From Thiotrichales bacterium (lineage in GTDB: Bacteria; Pseudomonadota; Gammaproteobacteria; Francisellales; CACEW01): 23,072 nt of DNA. The translations under genes and the position numbers were made by a program. Position 1 is the first letter of the stretch; the number at the start of each line of letters is the position of its first letter. Location: assembly GCA_023266165.1 (NCBI GenBank), contig JAHFRR010000004.1, forward strand, positions 1 through 23,072, given 5' to 3'. Below the pieces are notes generated by a model that ran no database searches, had not been told where the DNA came from, and saw nothing but the letters and a program-made list of their open reading frames with translations. Shown here one piece after another: positions 20,443 to 23,072 of the stretch.

Positions 20443-21168
20443 TTATTTCTTACAGAACCCCTGCCTCTGCAGGCACTCCAGCATAAAGGGTCTGGATTCT
20501 TGAAGCAGCTTTTCTGTGATCTGCGTACTCCAGCGTGCATCTCTGGGGTTGCCTGTTCGATGCTGATAATAATCATGAAGCACGGTGTCATACTGGTTTA
20601 ACACATCAAAATCGACCGGTTGGTACTGGTTTTCATGAAGCACTAGAGATTCTGGCAAACGAGGTTTGATCTCTGGGTTCTGATCAGGCCACCCTAAGCA
20701 TAAACCAAAGAGGGGGAATACATGCTCGGGAAGTGCGAACAGCGCACAAACTTTCTGAGGGTGATTTCGAATACCGCCAATAAAGACCCCTCCCAAACCC
20801 AAAGACTGCGCGGCCAGCAAAGCATTTTGCCCCATGAGCCCTGCATCAATGGAAGCCGTTAACAGCTGTTCGACATATCCCAGCTGGGCCTTAGGTGCAA
20901 TCTGCTGATGGCGATTAAAGTCGGCGCAAAACAATAAAAACTCGGGGGCGCTAGCAACATACGGCTGGTTGCCTGTCAGCTCAATCAAAGGCTCTCGCAG
21001 GGCTTTGGAGGTGATACGCAGGAGCGTCACACATTGCATAAAACTGGAGGACGCCGCATGTTGCGCAGATTGAATGATCGCGTGGAGCATCTCGGGGGAG
21101 ATGGGTGCATCCGTAAATTTGCGGATGGAGCGGTGGTTTTGGATGAGCTCAAGCGTACTGTATGCCAT
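20443..21168 (-). CDS. nfsA: Oxygen-insensitive NADPH nitroreductase (NfsA type)
   Basis: An FMN-dependent flavoprotein of 241 aa that reduces nitroaromatics, quinones and similar compounds by two electrons from NADPH in the cytoplasm. Signatures are ELIQNHRSIRKFTDAPIS at the start, SSSFMQC (FMN phosphate contacts), ASAPEFLLFCAD, DAGLMGQNALLAAQSLGLGG and FPLFGLCLGWPDQNPEIKPRLP. The C-terminal arm around YDTVLHDYYQHR is typical of NfsA/FRP rather than NfsB. It lies 38 bp after carA on the same strand, where carB would be expected in many bacteria. No separate promoter was identified, so it may be read with carA. Confidence 0.88.
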   Translation of the reverse strand: MAYSTLELIQNHRSIRKFTDAPISPEMLHAIIQSAQHAASSSFMQCVTLLRITSKALREPLIELTGNQPYVASAPEFLLFCADFNRHQQIAPKAQLGYVEQLLTASIDAGLMGQNALLAAQSLGLGGVFIGGIRNHPQKVCALFALPEHVFPLFGLCLGWPDQNPEIKPRLPESLVLHENQYQPVDFDVLNQYDTVLHDYYQHRTGNPRDARWSTQITEKLLQESRPFMLECLQRQGFCKK

Positions 21169-21206
21169 AAAAATGAAGCCTTATTTAAGAGTTTTAAAAT
21201 CAAAAT

Positions 21207-22301
21207 TTAAGAGCGGATGACAGCTTGATAAAACTCTCCAAACAAAAACCCCGTATCTACAGGCCCTGGGGCAGCTTCGGGATGAAACTGCACAGAAAAA
21301 TGGGGCTTTGAGCGATGAGCAATACCCTGAACGGAGTTATCGTTGAGGTTGCGATACGTCACGCGCCAATCCTCTGGTAGCGTGGTTTCATCGATGGCAT
21401 AGCCATGGTTCTGCGAAGTTAAGTAAACCCGCTCTGTGCCTTCTTGTAAGCAAGGCTGATTTTGAGATCGATGGCCGAATCTGAGCTTATAGGTCTTAGC
21501 ACCTATGGCTAAGCCCATCAATTGCGAACCCAAACAAATTCCAAAAACGGGTTTATTCCCTTCGAGCACTTTTTTTAAAATCTCAATGGTTTCTTTACAC
21601 AAAACTGGATCGCCTGGGCCATTGGAGATAAACACAGCATCATAGGGCTCGCTCGTGAAGTCATAGTCATAGGGCACACGCTGAATCAACCAATCATAAT
21701 GACACAGATAGCGCCAGATGTTTTCTTTCATGCCACAATCAATTGCAATCAGTTTTTTGGTTTTCTGATTTTGTGTTTTTTGATTTGGATTGAACATCAG
21801 GGGCGCTGGGATAGAAACTTTAGCAACGAGATGTTGCTCGTTGATATCTGTAAACGCACGAGGAATGCTATCTCCTATCACAATTGCACCTGCAACCACG
21901 CCTTTCTCGCGTAGGCAATGCGTGAGCGCACGGGTGTCAACGCCTGTAAGAATGGCAACCTTTTGGGATTGACACCAAGTTAACAAGCTTTCACTCGCTT
22001 GGGAACGGGCACAGAAATCAGCAAGCTCAGAGACGACGATGCCAGACACCCAAGCTTTTTTGGATTCCCAGCTCGATTGTGGAAATACACCATAGTTGCC
22101 TATCAGGGGATAGGTGAACGTTAAGATCTGCCCGCAGTAAGAGGGATCTGTCATGCATTCGGTATAGCCCACCATCCCTGTGTTAAAAACCACTTCGCCA
22201 AATTGCTTAGTGATTTGGCCTTCTGGGGCAAAGCCTTCAAAGACCTCCCCTGTTTCAAGATATAACTTGGCGGGGATCATCATGAGAGGGGTAGGGTTCA
22301 C
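21207..22301 (-). CDS. carA: Carbamoyl-phosphate synthase small (glutaminase) subunit
   Basis: Hydrolyses glutamine and passes ammonia to CarB for carbamoyl phosphate, feeding arginine and pyrimidine synthesis. It has 364 aa from GTG 22301; ATG 22283 or 22280 (MIPAKLYLETGEVFEG) are alternatives, and GGAG eleven bases before the GTG mildly supports the longer form. The N-terminal domain has FGEVVFNTGMVGYTE and DPSYCGQILTFTYPLIGNYG. The class I amidotransferase domain has ISNGPGDP, the nucleophile in FGICLGSQLMG, FGHRSQNQP and the His-Glu pair in VQFHPEAAPGP. The usual CLGHQ reads CLGSQ here. carB is not adjacent; an nfsA-type gene follows instead. Confidence 0.95.
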   Translation of the reverse strand: MNPTPLMMIPAKLYLETGEVFEGFAPEGQITKQFGEVVFNTGMVGYTECMTDPSYCGQILTFTYPLIGNYGVFPQSSWESKKAWVSGIVVSELADFCARSQASESLLTWCQSQKVAILTGVDTRALTHCLREKGVVAGAIVIGDSIPRAFTDINEQHLVAKVSIPAPLMFNPNQKTQNQKTKKLIAIDCGMKENIWRYLCHYDWLIQRVPYDYDFTSEPYDAVFISNGPGDPVLCKETIEILKKVLEGNKPVFGICLGSQLMGLAIGAKTYKLRFGHRSQNQPCLQEGTERVYLTSQNHGYAIDETTLPEDWRVTYRNLNDNSVQGIAHRSKPHFSVQFHPEAAPGPVDTGFLFGEFYQAVIRS

Positions 22302-22448
22302 GGCAAAGGGTACTCCAAAAATCAGTGCCTCCAGTATACCTGGACTTTGAAAAAAACAAAATCATCAGCGTTATTCTGCGCTATTATGCTGGTATCCCTG
22401 TCTTGCGTTGCGTATACTGGCTGCAACATCATGACCAGGAGGCTTGTT

Positions 22449-22856
22449 ATGGCCGTCAAAAAAGTAACTTTGCAAAATCGTAAACGCACCTCAGATTTAG
22501 GGGATGGCGAGGCGGTAGCCGCTAAGAAGGCCGAGCTCAAAGCCATACAGGCAGAGACTATGCCCAACCCAAGCTCCACAGAGATTGCTCTCGTTGTTGC
22601 CCAGATCGTTGCGGGATATCAGAAGCTCAAGTCTACAGGTACTTCACAACGACGACAGTACAACGATCTTGAGATTCAGAAGCAGCTGATCCAAAACCTG
22701 AAGGCCTGTGTCAACCAAAAAGCTGAGGCTCATGTCAAACAGGGCATCAGCTTATCTGAAAACCAATTCCTGTGTCAGAACTATTTAGACACTCTGTGTG
22801 AAGCGTTGGCCTTGCAAGGCTTGCCGCATCTGCGCTTGCGGGTGTTTCCAAGCTGA
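22449..22856 (+). CDS. Hypothetical protein (135 aa)
   Basis: The start is ATG 22449, set by a consensus AGGAGG (22437-22442) six bases before it; the frame is open further up to a TTG at 22347, but the extra 34 residues overlap the likely carA promoter region. The protein starts MAVKKVTLQNRKRTSDLG and is basic and mostly helical, with EIALVVAQIVAGYQKL, a Gln-rich middle, and a C-terminal helix CQNYLDTLCEALALQGLP. No transmembrane segment or known motif was recognised from the chosen start. It is divergent from carA and has no obvious functional partner. The longer form would carry a signal-like hydrophobic stretch, so a lipoprotein or secreted form cannot be fully excluded. Confidence 0.65.
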   Translation: MAVKKVTLQNRKRTSDLGDGEAVAAKKAELKAIQAETMPNPSSTEIALVVAQIVAGYQKLKSTGTSQRRQYNDLEIQKQLIQNLKACVNQKAEAHVKQGISLSENQFLCQNYLDTLCEALALQGLPHLRLRVFPS

Positions 22857-23034
22857 GTGTTCACATTTAAATTTAAATGGTATGGCACAGTTTGCAAATA
22901 AATTAATTACGAGAAACGCGCCTTGCTGGATGCCTGCAGCGCACCCAGTCGTAGGTAATAAAGAAACAAAATGTGTTGCTTTCGAAAGGAAAATGCCACA
23001 ATCTCTCCTTTTCTTGCATAAGGGAATTGACTTT
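22857..23034. other. Intergenic region with a 16-bp palindrome
   Basis: Contains CATTTAAATTTAAATG at 22864-22879, a perfect palindrome about 170 bp before the next gene. AAGGGA at 23020-23025 is the ribosome binding site of that gene. I see no convincing -35/-10 pair and no RNA gene. Confidence 0.4.
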
Positions 23035-23072
23035 ATGACGGAAATTCGTGAGTATACTCATCAGCGCAATAA
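23035..23072 (+). CDS. Start of a gene running off the window
   Basis: ATG 23035 with AAGGGA nine bases upstream opens MTEIREYTHQRN, which is still open at the right edge. Twelve residues are too few to identify the product. Confidence 0.5.
   Translation, partial: MTEIREYTHQRN

Noticed and set aside
22347..22448. TTG start giving the hypothetical protein a signal-like N-terminus
   Set aside because: No ribosome binding site precedes the TTG, whereas AGGAGG sits at ideal spacing before ATG 22449.
1..23072. tRNA or rRNA genes
   Set aside because: No cloverleaf-type T-arm sequence with a matching acceptor stem was noticed in any intergenic gap by eye; a covariance-model scan was not possible.

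Overview
The window reads as bacterial chromosome from a gammaproteobacterium. The main reasons are the Rho protein, whose signature segments (for example KILFENLTPL and GNMELHLDRKIAEKR) are of the gammaproteobacterial type, an LptM/YifL-like lipoprotein, a PhoB of the enteric type and a Kdo-8-P synthase, which implies a Gram-negative with LPS. Several features (GNAT/GrpB fusion, a PTPS relative beside folE, small conserved proteins, scattered gene remnants) recall Legionellales-like or host-associated gammaproteobacteria, but the genus cannot be fixed from sequence reading alone. No tRNA, rRNA, CRISPR array or intact transposase was seen.

Layout. 1-1439: the 3' part of a hybrid sensor kinase with two C-terminal receiver domains. 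1495-2328: kdsA. 2333-2677: a gene-free element of about 345 bp made of long inverted arms, carrying two copies of a REP-like GC-rich palindrome. 2786-5100 (minus): fatty acid desaturase, a 53-aa conserved-looking small protein, and holB. 5.1-10.8 kb (plus): an accessory stretch with a GNAT-GrpB-GNAT fusion protein, a second GNAT, a nitronate monooxygenase, a DUF523 protein, a DUF4160/DUF2442 pair and a cyclase-family hydrolase. This stretch also holds remnants of at least three other genes: the start of a gamma-glutamylcyclotransferase-like gene, the end of a second DUF2442 gene, and the start of an MFS transporter gene. 10953-11630: SGNH hydrolase behind a good promoter.

11631-15434 (minus) is a tight gene string: rho, folE (GTP cyclohydrolase I), a PTPS/QueD relative, a short-chain dehydrogenase, a 51-aa LptM-like lipoprotein and a five-helix membrane protein. 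The last three are joined by two ATGA start/stop overlaps. folE, the PTPS relative and the SDR could act in series on a pterin. 15697-18498 (plus): a catabolic-type acetolactate synthase, an AhpD/CMD-family protein and a PhoR-type kinase core lacking its membrane and PAS parts. 18505-20369 (minus): phoB and, upstream and overlapping it, an unrecognised multi-spanning membrane protein. 20443-22301 (minus): an NfsA-type nitroreductase and carA, with no carB beside it. 22449-22856: a small hypothetical protein. 23035 onward: the first codons of another gene.

Most genes are housekeeping or ordinary accessory genes. The most interesting points are the inverted-repeat element, the duplicated DUF2442 tail and associated remnants, the sensorless PhoR convergent with phoB, the rho-linked pterin cluster with a Cys-less PTPS, and two small genes (3662-3823 and 12170-12325) that are easily missed. 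No clearly novel defence or mobile system was recognised.
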